This document shows positions 42,323-51,208 of a stretch of DNA of 55,416 nucleotides, piece by piece. The stretch lies in the NCBI GenBank assembly GCA_021646415.1, contig SOEU01000021.1:1-55416 (forward strand), in the 5' to 3' direction. Numbering within the stretch: the stretch's first letter is position 1; the number at the start of each line of letters is the position of its first letter. Origin of the DNA: Candidatus Brocadia sp. (GTDB lineage: Bacteria > Planctomycetota > Brocadiia > Brocadiales > Brocadiaceae). The translations under genes were made by a program, and so were the position numbers. The notes below the pieces were generated by a model. The model had not been told where the DNA came from and ran no database searches. It was given only the letters and a program-made list of their open reading frames with translations.

Positions 42323-43063
42323 ATGTCAATCAAAGAAAACCTGGAACAGGTGAAACAAAACATTGCCAACGCTGCCGTAAAGGCAGGTAAAAAACCCGAA
42401 GAAATTGTTCTGGTTATGGCCACGAAGACCGTGGAACCGGAACGAATACGAGAAGCCGTTAAGGCCGGTGGACGCATTATCGGGGAAAATAAGGTGCAGG
42501 AGGCACTTAAAAAATACGAGGTTTTAAAAAATGAGGATGCGGAATGGCACTTTATCGGACACCTTCAGACCAACAAGGTCAGGGACGTCCTGAAATTTGC
42601 AGATATGATCCATTCTGTGGATCGATTACATCTCGTTGAGAAATTGGATCAGCGACTGCAGCAGGAAGGCCGTTCCCTGGATATCTTGGTCCAGGTCAAC
42701 ACCTCCCATGAAGAGAGCAAATATGGTGTTGCACCGGAAGAGGCGATTTCACTAGTCAAACAGACAGCCAAATACGACACGCTAAAAATATATGGACTCA
42801 TGACCATTGGTCTCTTTACCAAAGACGAGGTGAAGATCCGCAAGTGTTTTAAGGTATTAAAAGAGATATACGACAATATAATAAAGGAAGGTATCGACCG
42901 CGTACAGATGAAATACCTTTCCATGGGTATGTCAGGCGATTATCAGATCGCAATTGAAGAAGGTGCAAACATGGTCCGCATCGGCACCGCGATTTTCGGC
43001 GCCCGTAATACCCCGGATGCCTATTACTGGCCTTCAGAGAAGACCGATGTGGATAGGGGCTAA
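42323..43063 (+). CDS. yggS: YggS/PLPBP family pyridoxal-phosphate-binding protein
   Basis: A 246-residue single-domain alanine-racemase-like barrel. The PLP lysine is Lys35 in VMATKTVEPE, and GENKVQEALKKYEVL and WHFIGHLQTNKVRDVL are hallmark stretches. LSMGMSGDYQIAIEEGANMVRIGTAIFG (two parts of the phosphate site) ends the barrel. The family handles PLP homeostasis and has no known catalytic activity. AGGAGAACAT precedes the ATG. Confidence 0.96.
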   Translation: MSIKENLEQVKQNIANAAVKAGKKPEEIVLVMATKTVEPERIREAVKAGGRIIGENKVQEALKKYEVLKNEDAEWHFIGHLQTNKVRDVLKFADMIHSVDRLHLVEKLDQRLQQEGRSLDILVQVNTSHEESKYGVAPEEAISLVKQTAKYDTLKIYGLMTIGLFTKDEVKIRKCFKVLKEIYDNIIKEGIDRVQMKYLSMGMSGDYQIAIEEGANMVRIGTAIFGARNTPDAYYWPSEKTDVDRG

Positions 43064-43131
43064 GCAGTCTGATTTTTAATAATTTAAGTAATATGAAATC
43101 TTTTTTTCGGTATTTCAAGTGAGTTAAGTCA

Positions 43132-45699
43132 GTGGCTATAAATTCAGACCTCACCTTTATTACCAACGAAGAAGATAAAAGCCTGCAAGAAAGATTCAGG
43201 GTACTTATTCAAGATACCCGATTTTTCGATGTGCTCGTTGGTTATTTCTACACAAGCGGGTTTCATGCCATTTATAAATCCTTAGAAAATACCGAAAAGA
43301 TCAGGATTCTTATTGGTATAAGCACAAACAAACAGACAACAGAACTCATTCAAAGAGCAAAAAACAATTACCAACCATCACTTCCCTATTCTCACGCCGA
43401 AGTAAAAGAACAATTCGAACAATCTGTCACTGAAGAAGTAGAGAATTCAGAGGATAATTCTACAGTTGAAGAGGGTATTCTGAAGTTTATTGAATGGCTC
43501 AAAAGTGGAAAGTTGGAAATCAGGGCGTACCCAACCGAAAACATTCACGCGAAGCTCTACATAATGACCTTTGTTGAAGGCGATAGGGATATTGGAAGGG
43601 TCATTACAGGATCGAGCAACTTTACTCAGTCTGGTCTTATCGATAACTTTGAGTTTAATGTCGAGTTAAAAACCAGGGCTGATTATGAATTTGCATTACA
43701 AAAATTTAACGAATTATGGAAGGATGCAGTTGATGTAAGGGAACGGTATATCGATACGATTCAAATAAAAACCTGGCTGAACAATACCATTACTCCTTAC
43801 GAATTGTATCTGAAATTTTTATATGAGTATTTCAAAGATGAACTCGGCCAGACAGATGAAGTTTTTTTGAAATATCTTCCCGAAAAATTTAAAAAACTGG
43901 AATATCAGGAGCAGGCAGTTTTAAATGCGCGAAAAATACTTCAGGAATACGGCGGTGTCTTTATCTCTGATGTTGTCGGGTTAGGCAAGACATACATATC
44001 GGCAATGCTGGCAGGTCAGCTTGACGGCAGAACCCTTGTCATTGCACCTCCCGTTCTTCTAGAAAAATCGAATCCCGGCTCTTGGACTAATGTATTTTCT
44101 GATTTCAAGGCGCCGGCCGACTTTGAATCACTCGGCAAACTGGATGACCTTGTTGAAAGAGGGACAGAGAGATACACCAATATTATCATTGATGAGGCGC
44201 ACCGTTTTAGAACTGAAACAACGATTACCTATGAAAAATTGGCAGAAATCTGCCGTGGCAAAAGGGTCGTCCTGGTGACGGCGACCCCCTATAACAATGC
44301 ACCAAAAGATATTTTGAGCCTTTTAAAACTCTTTCAAAAGGCCAGAAAAAGCACGATCCCAAACCTTCCGGATCTGGAAGGCTTCTTTCATAGCCTGGAT
44401 AAAAAGTTAAAAAAACTGGACCGTCAGAAAGATCATGGTAAATACATAAATACGGTAAAAGAAAATGCGCGGGAAATACGTGAAAAAGTCCTCAAATATT
44501 TAATGGTGCGTCGTACCAGAACAGAGATCGAAAAATACTTTTATAAAGACATAAAGAGCCAACACCTCAAATTTCCTAATGTTGAAAAGCCTGTCCCTCT
44601 TTTTTATGAACTCAATGATACGGAGGACGAAATATTCGACAAAACCATAGAATTGATCGCAAAAAAATTCAAATATGCCCGCTATATGCCCATGCTTTAT
44701 TATGAAGGTAAAATTTCACAACCAGAGGAACTTTCGCAAAAGAACATGGGCAAGTTTATGAAGATCCTGTTGGTGAAGCGTCTTGAAAGCAGTTTCTTCG
44801 CCTTTAAAAACTCGGTGGACAGATTCCTGCGTTCTTATGAGATGTTTATAAAAGAGTTTGATAACGGCAATGTTTATGTAAGCAAAAAACACACGAAAAA
44901 AATATTTGAATTGCTAGAGAGCGATGACGATGAAGCCGTCCAGCGTTTGATAGACGAAGGCAAGGCGGAACGATATGCAAGCAGTGAATTTAACGGAGGT
45001 TTAAGAGATGACTTGCAGTACGACCATGACATCCTCCTTGAGATTAAAAAACTATGGCATCACATTGACCGCGACCCGAAGCTTTTAAAATTTTTGGGAG
45101 AATTGTCAAAAAATCCGGTTTTAAAAGAGAATCATCTGATTATCTTTACAGAATCAAAGGAAACCGCAAACTATCTGTTCAAAAACATAAATGAACAATA
45201 CCCTGATAAAGTGTTGTGTTTTACTGGAGATTCAGGCGAGGCAACGCGCGACAAGGTCATTGAAAATTTTGACGCCAGAGCACGTCATCCTCAAGAAGAG
45301 TACCGGATACTGGTCTCTACTGAAGTGTTGGCTGAGGGTGTTAACCTGCACCGCTCAAATACCGTGATAAATTACGACATCCCCTGGAATCCTACCCGTA
45401 TGATGCAGCGGGTAGGACGCGTCAACCGCGTGGATACGGCATTTGACACAATTCATACCTTTAATTTTTTCCCGACCAAGCAATCAAATGACCAGATCAA
45501 ACTGAAAGAAGCCGCAGAGGCGAAAATCAATGCCTTCTTAACCCTGCTTGGCGGTGACGCAGAACTATTGACTGAGGGCGAACCCATTGGCTCGCATGAA
45601 CTCTTTAACCGGTTGACTTCCAAACAAACACTGGAAGGTGAGGAAGGGGGCAGAGGAAAGCGAATTGAAATACCTCCAGGCAATAAAAGAGATTCGTGA
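43132..45699 (+). CDS. PLD-nuclease/SNF2-type helicase, N-terminal part (frameshifted)
   Basis: An 855-residue frame starting at GTG. An N-terminal phospholipase-D-like nuclease domain holds HAKLYI (His139, Lys141) and TGSSNFTQSGL. The SF2/SNF2 helicase core has GLGKT (283-287), DEAH (354-357) and VTATPYNN; the second RecA lobe has IIFTESKETANYLF, STEVLAEGVNLH and MMQRVGRVNR. The frame leaves its true path at a G5 run (45646-45650) and ends in a spurious 15-residue tail. Removing one G joins it to the next frame, so the full gene is 43132-46336. It stands with a methyltransferase and is likely the motor/nuclease of a restriction-type system. Confidence 0.88.
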   Translation: MAINSDLTFITNEEDKSLQERFRVLIQDTRFFDVLVGYFYTSGFHAIYKSLENTEKIRILIGISTNKQTTELIQRAKNNYQPSLPYSHAEVKEQFEQSVTEEVENSEDNSTVEEGILKFIEWLKSGKLEIRAYPTENIHAKLYIMTFVEGDRDIGRVITGSSNFTQSGLIDNFEFNVELKTRADYEFALQKFNELWKDAVDVRERYIDTIQIKTWLNNTITPYELYLKFLYEYFKDELGQTDEVFLKYLPEKFKKLEYQEQAVLNARKILQEYGGVFISDVVGLGKTYISAMLAGQLDGRTLVIAPPVLLEKSNPGSWTNVFSDFKAPADFESLGKLDDLVERGTERYTNIIIDEAHRFRTETTITYEKLAEICRGKRVVLVTATPYNNAPKDILSLLKLFQKARKSTIPNLPDLEGFFHSLDKKLKKLDRQKDHGKYINTVKENAREIREKVLKYLMVRRTRTEIEKYFYKDIKSQHLKFPNVEKPVPLFYELNDTEDEIFDKTIELIAKKFKYARYMPMLYYEGKISQPEELSQKNMGKFMKILLVKRLESSFFAFKNSVDRFLRSYEMFIKEFDNGNVYVSKKHTKKIFELLESDDDEAVQRLIDEGKAERYASSEFNGGLRDDLQYDHDILLEIKKLWHHIDRDPKLLKFLGELSKNPVLKENHLIIFTESKETANYLFKNINEQYPDKVLCFTGDSGEATRDKVIENFDARARHPQEEYRILVSTEVLAEGVNLHRSNTVINYDIPWNPTRMMQRVGRVNRVDTAFDTIHTFNFFPTKQSNDQIKLKEAAEAKINAFLTLLGGDAELLTEGEPIGSHELFNRLTSKQTLEGEEGGRGKRIEIPPGNKRDS

Positions 45700-46336
45700 T
45701 AAATCCCCCGACCTCTTCGAAAGGATAAAACGACTCCCCAAAAAGGCACGCACTGCAAAAACCCTGACAGGGTTCTTAACCCTGTCAGGGTTAATTACCT
45801 ACTTCAGACGGGGAAAGCTGCAGAAATTTTTTAAAGCCAGCCATAAAAATGAGGCGGAAGAAATGGATTTTATATCTGCGGCAAAACTACTGGAGAGCAG
45901 TCCTGATAAAACAAAGGAAAAGCTCCCCGAACAATTTTACGACCTCCTGGATAAAAACAAAGAGGCATTTATTTTAGCGACAACAGAAGAAATACCGCAT
46001 CACGGGCAAAGGGGCGGACGTGACAGTGCTGCAAATATCCTCAGAATTTTAAAGGCAACCTTGAAGAACACGCAAAAACTGACAGAAGACCAGGAACTAT
46101 ATCTGAAAAAAGTCCTGACACAGCTAGAGGAAGGCGGACTGCCAAAACAGACGGCCATCCAGACCTTGAAGGCCCTGAATGCGCTTAAGGATGAAATCGT
46201 TAACCCGCTCAAGGCACTGGCGGTGCTTCAGACCCACATCCCTGTAAAACTCCTGGAAGAACACTATGCAGAACAGAACCCTGTGGTATTTGGCAAACGG
46301 GAAGTTATACTATCACTATATTTAACGGAACGGTAA
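45638..46336 (+). CDS. PLD-SNF2 helicase, C-terminal part (out of frame)
   Basis: The open frame overlaps the helicase end and carries its real continuation: SELKYLQAIKEIRDKSPDLF, RIKRLPKKART, later TYFRRGKLQKFFKA and a helical tail to LYLTER. Its own start (GTG at 45638) is not believed. A 33-bp dyad repeat (45760-45792) is read in frame as the peptide LTGFLTLSG between RTAK and ITYFRRG, where relatives probably have a short loop. Confidence 0.8.
   Translation: MRKGAEESELKYLQAIKEIRDKSPDLFERIKRLPKKARTAKTLTGFLTLSGLITYFRRGKLQKFFKASHKNEAEEMDFISAAKLLESSPDKTKEKLPEQFYDLLDKNKEAFILATTEEIPHHGQRGGRDSAANILRILKATLKNTQKLTEDQELYLKKVLTQLEEGGLPKQTAIQTLKALNALKDEIVNPLKALAVLQTHIPVKLLEEHYAEQNPVVFGKREVILSLYLTER
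45760..45792. repeat. 33-bp dyad repeat, unit a (inside helicase)
   Basis: AACCCTGACAGGGTT, core CTT, AACCCTGTCAGGGTT. Each 15-bp half is a palindrome. Length 33 keeps the reading frame. Confidence 0.9.
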
Positions 46337-46369
46337 AACCCTGACAGGGTTGAGAACCCTGTCAGGGTT
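46337..46369. repeat. 33-bp dyad repeat, unit b (after helicase stop)
   Basis: Same two halves with core GAG. It begins on the base after the helicase stop codon and could form a hairpin at the transcript end. Confidence 0.9.
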
Positions 46370-46394
46370 ACTTGGACTTGGTGGAAAAAATCAT

Positions 46395-46598
46395 ATGGCA
46401 ACAAATGCAAAAAAGTTTATAGGAAAGGTATTACCCGACGGTCATCTTTCTCTTCCGGAAGATACTGCGAAAGAGGTAGGAAGTGTCTTTGAAGTGGTCT
46501 TAACGCCTATAGAAAAATCAGACATTCATAGATATGCAGAGTCACTGGCAAAAGAAAAAGGATTTTCAGAACTTACAGAAGAAGATATAGAAAGATAA
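46395..46598 (+). CDS. Small AbrB-like or antitoxin-like protein
   Basis: A 67-residue protein starting at the ATG at 46395 (the longer frame from 46350 reads through repeat b and is not believed). KFIGKVLPDGHLSLPEDTAK followed by VFEVVLTPI looks like the swapped-hairpin pattern of AbrB/SpoVT antitoxins. An acidic helical tail ends it (ELTEEDIER). It lies between helicase and methyltransferase, flanked by repeats b and c. It could be an antitoxin with a lost partner, or a regulator of the system. Confidence 0.6.
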   Translation: MATNAKKFIGKVLPDGHLSLPEDTAKEVGSVFEVVLTPIEKSDIHRYAESLAKEKGFSELTEEDIER

Positions 46599-46629
46599 CC
46601 CATGAGTCAAGGGGTATCTGAACATGGAC

Positions 46630-46662
46630 AACCCTGACAGGGTTCCGAACCCTGTCAGGGTT
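46630..46662. repeat. 33-bp dyad repeat, unit c (before methyltransferase)
   Basis: Same two halves with core CCG. It lies 13 bp before the methyltransferase start codon and may fold over its translation start region. Confidence 0.9.
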
Positions 46663-46675
46663 AATAATAAGTGTT

Positions 46676-47920
46676 ATGGATAAACATCAGGCACAAAACA
46701 TTATCAGAGAAACCTTTGAAAGTGCTTTTGATAAAGAGAGGTTTATCGGTTTTATCAAAAACCTTTTAAAGCGCATTGAAGAAGCCCCTTTTACTTACCA
46801 GGGTCAGTTCATTCCCGATGCCTACAAGGCATATATCAGCTATATGGAGAGAATCGGTAAATTCAACGACGGTGAAAACAGGATTGATATCCTTATCGTA
46901 AAACTCCAGAAAGAGACCTCCCTTGAACGCGCCCGCACCATGCAGCGTAACTTTGTCGCATGGTATCTGAACGGCAGCCGCGGAGGTGAAATGAAGGATG
47001 CTGCGCTGGTTGCCTTTGTATCACCTGATGAGGAAGACTGGCGTTTTTCACTTGTCAAGATGGACTATAAGTTTGAACAAGCTCAAACCGGTAGGATGAA
47101 GGTAAAGGAAGAGTTCACTCCTGCACGGCGCTGGTCATTCCTTGTCGGCGCAAACGAAAACAGCCATACTGCCCAGAGCAGACTGGTCAATATCCTTGCA
47201 AATGACGAACACAGTCCAACCCTTGCCGAACTGGAACAGGCATTTGACATTGAAACCGTTACCAAGGAATTTTTTATCAAATACCGTGGGCTTTTCATTT
47301 GCACAAAAGAAGAACTGGACAAAATAGTAACGCAGGCTTCCAGCCTGCAGAATGAATTTAAATCGAAGGGAGTTGATACCGTAAACTTTGCCAAGAAACT
47401 ACTTGGACAAATTGTTTTTCTCTACTTTCTGCAGAAAAAAGGCTGGTTTGGCGTTGCCCGCGATGCCGAATGGGGTACAGGCTCCAAACACTTTTTGCGC
47501 GAACTTTTTGGGAAAAAGCACGGCGACTATAAAAATTTCTTTAATGACATCCTGGAGCCGCTCTTTTACGAAGCCCTGCGCATCGACCGCAGCCATGACG
47601 ACCACTATTACAGCCGCTTTAACTGCAAAATCCCCTTCTTAAATGGCGGTCTTTTTGACCCCATTGGAAACAATGGCGGATATAACTGGGTGCATGCCGA
47701 TATCTGTCTGCCGGATAGCCTGTTCTCTAATAAAAATAAAACCAAAGAAGGCGAGAGGGTGATGGCATTCTGGATATTTTTGACCGCTACAACTTTACCG
47801 TCAGAGAAGACGAGCCGCTGGAAAAGGAAGTTGCCATTGACCCGGAACTACTGGGCAAGGCGTATGAAAAATTCAACGCCATCCGTCCCGACAATTTTGA
47901 GGAATATAAAAAGGCATTAA
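46676..47920 (+). CDS. Eco57I-like DNA methyltransferase, N-terminal part (frameshifted)
   Basis: A 414-residue frame. It starts DKHQAQNIIRETFESAFDKE and contains NRIDILIVKLQKETSLERAR followed by TMQRNFVAWYL, a region typical of the N-terminal (possibly nuclease-like) domain of large Eco57I-type enzymes. It goes out of frame near a GGG run at 47757-47759: adding one G restores GDGILDIFDRYNFTVRED and runs on to the methyltransferase core. The last ~50 residues of this frame are therefore not real. The full gene is 46676-50136, about 1,150 residues. Confidence 0.82.
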   Translation: MDKHQAQNIIRETFESAFDKERFIGFIKNLLKRIEEAPFTYQGQFIPDAYKAYISYMERIGKFNDGENRIDILIVKLQKETSLERARTMQRNFVAWYLNGSRGGEMKDAALVAFVSPDEEDWRFSLVKMDYKFEQAQTGRMKVKEEFTPARRWSFLVGANENSHTAQSRLVNILANDEHSPTLAELEQAFDIETVTKEFFIKYRGLFICTKEELDKIVTQASSLQNEFKSKGVDTVNFAKKLLGQIVFLYFLQKKGWFGVARDAEWGTGSKHFLRELFGKKHGDYKNFFNDILEPLFYEALRIDRSHDDHYYSRFNCKIPFLNGGLFDPIGNNGGYNWVHADICLPDSLFSNKNKTKEGERVMAFWIFLTATTLPSEKTSRWKRKLPLTRNYWARRMKNSTPSVPTILRNIKRH

Positions 47921-47967
47921 AGAGCGGGAAAAAAGGCGAAGAAAGCAAATTTAACAAGCAATACGGC

Positions 47968-50136
47968 GTGTATTACACGCCCCGTGAGATTGTCCACTAT
48001 ATGTGCCAGCAAAGCCTGATTAATTACTTGCATACAGAATTGACCGATCCCAACCCTCCCAACCCTGACAGGGTTTTAGACCCTGTCAGGGTTAACGGCA
48101 TCGTCACTTATCAGAAATTTGGTGAAAACCAGTTGTCCATGTTTGGTAACGAGGTCAAAAAGGGACAATTGGATTTAATGATTGAACGTGATTATCCCAC
48201 CAACCCTGTCAGGGTTACGGTAAGCAAGGAGGACATAGAAACCCTTATACACGTCGGCGAGCAAGTTGGTGAGAATGAAGAAATAGCATTGATCAAAGAA
48301 CAGAAAATCTTAGAGGGCAAACAGAAGTCTTCGGATTACAAATCAAAATTGCCCGAAAGCATCCGCAAAAACGCAAGCCTGATTGACCAGAAATTAGCGG
48401 ACATCATCGTCTGCGACCCGGCGGTAGGTTCCGGTGCCTTTCCCGTGGGCATGATGAGTGAAATTGTCAAGGCGAGAAATGTGTTAACTCCCTTTATTAT
48501 AACGCAAGCTTCCCTGTCTGCGTGTGGAGACGCACAGGCAGGCAGCTTGAGTCCAGAAACCCTGACAGGGTTCCAAACCCTGTCAGGGTTAAGGTCAGAT
48601 ACGCCGAGAACAACCTACGACTTCAAACGTCAATGCATAGAAAAATCCCTTTACGGTGTGGATATTGACCCCGGTGCGGTGGAAATCGCAAAACTTCGGC
48701 TGTGGCTATCGCTTGTTGTAGATGAAGACGACATAAAAAACATCAAGCCTTTGCCCAATCTGGATTACAAGATTGTCTGCGGGAATTCGTTGTTGGGAGT
48801 GGAGAAAAACCTGTTTAACAATCATCTTTTCTCTAAACTGGAAAAAGTCAAACCGCTCTACTTCAACGAAACCAATCCCACAAAAAAGCAGGACTATAAA
48901 AAACAGATTGATGAACTGATAAGCCAGATTACCAATGGTCATAAAGAATTTGATTTTGAGATTTATTTTTCCGAAGTGTTTCATGAGAAGGCCTGCCCTG
49001 AGCGAAGTCGAGGGGGTGGATTTGATGTGGTGATTGCCAATCCGCCGTATGGACGATATACAGGAATTAATGATACAATTAAAAACAAACTGAAGAAAAA
49101 TTGTATTTATGGTCCTACAAGCGACCTCGCTGAATTTTTTATAAGAAATACATTAAATACTTTGCTCAGCAAAAACGGTTTTCTTACATTTATTGTTCCA
49201 AAGGGACTTTCATATGTAACTTCCTGGCGTGAAATAAGGAAGAAACTACTTTCAGAACATAACTTATATGCATTAATAGATGCAGGCAAATCATTTGAAG
49301 CAGTATTATATGAAATGTTGATTTTTATACTGCAAAAAGGTAATAAGCCTAAACCTAAGGAAAAGGTTACAACAGGATATCTTTCACAAGGTACTATAAT
49401 TGAATTTCAAACATCCAGAGACATTTTGACAGAAAGTACATTTTATTTTGGGTTTCCTAAAAGTTATTATAATTTACTCAAAAAAGTTAAGTTATCTTGC
49501 AGACCAATTTCAGAATATGCAGACTTCTGGTATGGAAAAGGGGGAATGACTCCGCATGTCAATATGGAAGGGCGAGGCATTCCGGTTCTTACAGGCAAGG
49601 AAATTCAGCGCTATAATATCGTTCCCAGAAAAGAAGGTATATGGTATCTTGAAGAACATTTCTTAAATAAAAAAGACTTACATAGATCCAAGTGTGAGAA
49701 AGTAGTAGTACAGGATATTGTTGCTCACATAACACGTCCTTATCCACACATAAAAATTACAGCTGCATTGAATTGCGATGATCGTCTATGTTTAAATACT
49801 GTTATGTGTTTTTCTGCAAAGGATAAATTGAGCAATAGATGTTTGGTAGGATTATTAAACTCAACTTTCATTTCGTTTTATTATTACTATTTTGTATTTA
49901 ATCAGGCTATTCGAACTATGCATTTCATGCCAGGTTATGCTGATATTATGCCTATACCAAGAATAAATACGGAACAGCACAATAAGCTTGATTTTTTAGT
50001 AAAGAAAGTAATAGATGAAAAAAATAGTAATTCTGATGCAGATACATCCTACCTTGAACGCCAAATTGACGAAATGGTTTACAAACTCTACGACCTCACG
50101 TTAGAGGAGATTGCAATTGTGGAGGGGAAGGGGTAA
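47968..50136 (+). CDS. Eco57I-like DNA methyltransferase, catalytic and C-terminal part
   Basis: A 722-residue frame with GVYYTPREIVHYMCQQSL (motif X region), motif I CDPAVGSGAFPVG and motif IV IANPPYG, an N6-adenine methyltransferase. The C-terminal half (WYGKGGMTPHVN, PVLTGKEIQRYNI) resembles TaqI-type target-recognition domains. It ends LERQIDEMVYKLYDLTLEEI. The GTG at 47968 is only the first start codon after the frameshift. Three repeat-derived inserts are read in frame: at 48061-48093, 48202-48216 and 48506-48590, plus ACPERSRGGG from 48991-49016. Confidence 0.85.
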   Translation: MYYTPREIVHYMCQQSLINYLHTELTDPNPPNPDRVLDPVRVNGIVTYQKFGENQLSMFGNEVKKGQLDLMIERDYPTNPVRVTVSKEDIETLIHVGEQVGENEEIALIKEQKILEGKQKSSDYKSKLPESIRKNASLIDQKLADIIVCDPAVGSGAFPVGMMSEIVKARNVLTPFIITQASLSACGDAQAGSLSPETLTGFQTLSGLRSDTPRTTYDFKRQCIEKSLYGVDIDPGAVEIAKLRLWLSLVVDEDDIKNIKPLPNLDYKIVCGNSLLGVEKNLFNNHLFSKLEKVKPLYFNETNPTKKQDYKKQIDELISQITNGHKEFDFEIYFSEVFHEKACPERSRGGGFDVVIANPPYGRYTGINDTIKNKLKKNCIYGPTSDLAEFFIRNTLNTLLSKNGFLTFIVPKGLSYVTSWREIRKKLLSEHNLYALIDAGKSFEAVLYEMLIFILQKGNKPKPKEKVTTGYLSQGTIIEFQTSRDILTESTFYFGFPKSYYNLLKKVKLSCRPISEYADFWYGKGGMTPHVNMEGRGIPVLTGKEIQRYNIVPRKEGIWYLEEHFLNKKDLHRSKCEKVVVQDIVAHITRPYPHIKITAALNCDDRLCLNTVMCFSAKDKLSNRCLVGLLNSTFISFYYYYFVFNQAIRTMHFMPGYADIMPIPRINTEQHNKLDFLVKKVIDEKNSNSDADTSYLERQIDEMVYKLYDLTLEEIAIVEGKG
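48061..48093. repeat. 33-bp dyad repeat, unit d (in methyltransferase)
   Basis: AACCCTGACAGGGTT, core TTA, GACCCTGTCAGGGTT (one base changed). Read in frame as NPDRVLDPVRV. Confidence 0.88.
48202..48216. repeat. 15-bp half unit of the dyad repeat, unit e
   Basis: A single AACCCTGTCAGGGTT, read in frame as NPVRV (asparagine codon completed upstream). Half units also keep the frame (15 bp). Confidence 0.8.
48506..48548. repeat. Second in-frame palindromic insert in methyltransferase
   Basis: AAGCT...AGCTT outer arms with CCTG/CAGG and TGCGTG/CGCA inner pairs, translated as QASLSACGDAQAGSL. It touches dyad unit f, so two unrelated repeats occupy one loop between motif I and the KRQCIEKSLYGVDIDPGA segment. 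Confidence 0.55.
48558..48590. repeat. 33-bp dyad repeat, unit f (in methyltransferase)
   Basis: AACCCTGACAGGGTT, core CCA, AACCCTGTCAGGGTT; translated as ETLTGFQTLSGL. Confidence 0.9.
48991..49016. repeat. CCTGAGCGAAGTCGAGG-type repeat in methyltransferase
   Basis: GCCTGCCCTGAGCGAAGTCG followed by a G run. It encodes ACPERSRGGG just before the catalytic FDVVIANPPYG segment. This sequence type is a known dispersed repeat of many environmental genomes. Confidence 0.65.
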
Positions 50137-50233
50137 TATTATGCAAATTTGGTATGTTTTTGTACTTATAATTGCTGGGGGGCATTTTGTATAATTAATA
50201 TTTTACAATAATGAGTAGGTTGGAATATCTAAT

Positions 50234-51205
50234 ATGGCAACGGCAGAGCAAATTAAATCCTTAATTAGATCACATTTTAGTAGTGATCCGGAGCGGTTCT
50301 TTACGATTGCGCTCCAAGTGGCGGCACATGAGGCCGGCCAGGGCCACGGCGCACTGGCTCATGATATTCGTGAAACGATTGACAAAGCGCGGCGGGAGAG
50401 AGGAGCTTTGGTTCTCAAGTTCCCTCAGGATATGCGAGGACTGGTGTTGTCGGAAGAACCGGTCACCTCTATGACGGCATTAGTTATTCCTACCACCCTG
50501 AGAATCCGAGTAGAGCGAATAATTCATGAATATCGACAGCAACAGAAATTGAAAACCTACGGATTGACACATCGTAGAAAAATCCTTCTCATAGGTCCAC
50601 CCGGAACGGGCAAGACGATGACTGCCAAAGTACTGGCTAAAGAGCTACGACTGCCTATGCATATTATCCAGGTGGATAGATTGGTCACTAAGTTTATGGG
50701 CGAAACAAGTGCCAAGTTGCGCCAGATATTTGATCTAATTCAGAAAGAAACCGGAGTTTATCTTTTTGATGAATTTGATGCGATTGGAGGAGAACGGTCG
50801 TTGGAGAACGATGTTGGTGAGATGCGCCGGGTACTTAATTCGTTCTTGCAATTCATAGAGCAAGATATATCTGATAGCATAATTGTAGCGGCTACAAATA
50901 GCCCAAAACTTTTGGATCGTGCGTTATTTCGGCGTTTTGATGATGTGTTGTATTATGAACAACCCACGCCCGAGGAACGCAAGCGCCTGATACAAAATGT
51001 ACTTGCTGCATTTCTGACATCAAAATTTACATGGAAGACTGTGTTGGCGGAAAGCGAAGGTTTAAGTCATGCAGAAATCGATCAGGCTTGCCGAGACGCC
51101 ATTAAGCAGGCAATCTTGAATAATAAACAGAAGGTGAATATATCTTTGTTGAGACAGATGCTAAATGAACGACAAAGAACTCATGTCGGGCGGCAGGGGC
51201 GATAA
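50234..51205 (+). CDS. AAA+ ATPase, IetA-like
   Basis: A 323-residue single-domain AAA+ ATPase. Walker A GPPGTGKT at 121-128, Walker B YLFDEFDAI at about 176-184, sensor 1 in VAATNSPKLLD, and the RALFRRFDD arginines that follow. The N-terminal 110 residues are helical and probably bind substrate. It ends 3 bp before a subtilase gene. This ATPase-subtilase pairing is the hallmark of the IetAS phage-defence system. The ATPase may unfold or deliver targets to the protease (inference). Confidence 0.9.
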   Translation: MATAEQIKSLIRSHFSSDPERFFTIALQVAAHEAGQGHGALAHDIRETIDKARRERGALVLKFPQDMRGLVLSEEPVTSMTALVIPTTLRIRVERIIHEYRQQQKLKTYGLTHRRKILLIGPPGTGKTMTAKVLAKELRLPMHIIQVDRLVTKFMGETSAKLRQIFDLIQKETGVYLFDEFDAIGGERSLENDVGEMRRVLNSFLQFIEQDISDSIIVAATNSPKLLDRALFRRFDDVLYYEQPTPEERKRLIQNVLAAFLTSKFTWKTVLAESEGLSHAEIDQACRDAIKQAILNNKQKVNISLLRQMLNERQRTHVGRQGR

Positions 51206-51208
51206 ATT

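Noticed and set aside
45760-48590. CRISPR array from the regularly shaped 33-bp repeats
   Set aside because: Distances between units are irregular (hundreds of bp), units lie inside genes, and no cas genes are near.
43132-50136. DISARM or BREX system
   Set aside because: No DrmA/DrmB, PglZ or BrxC-like genes are present in the window.
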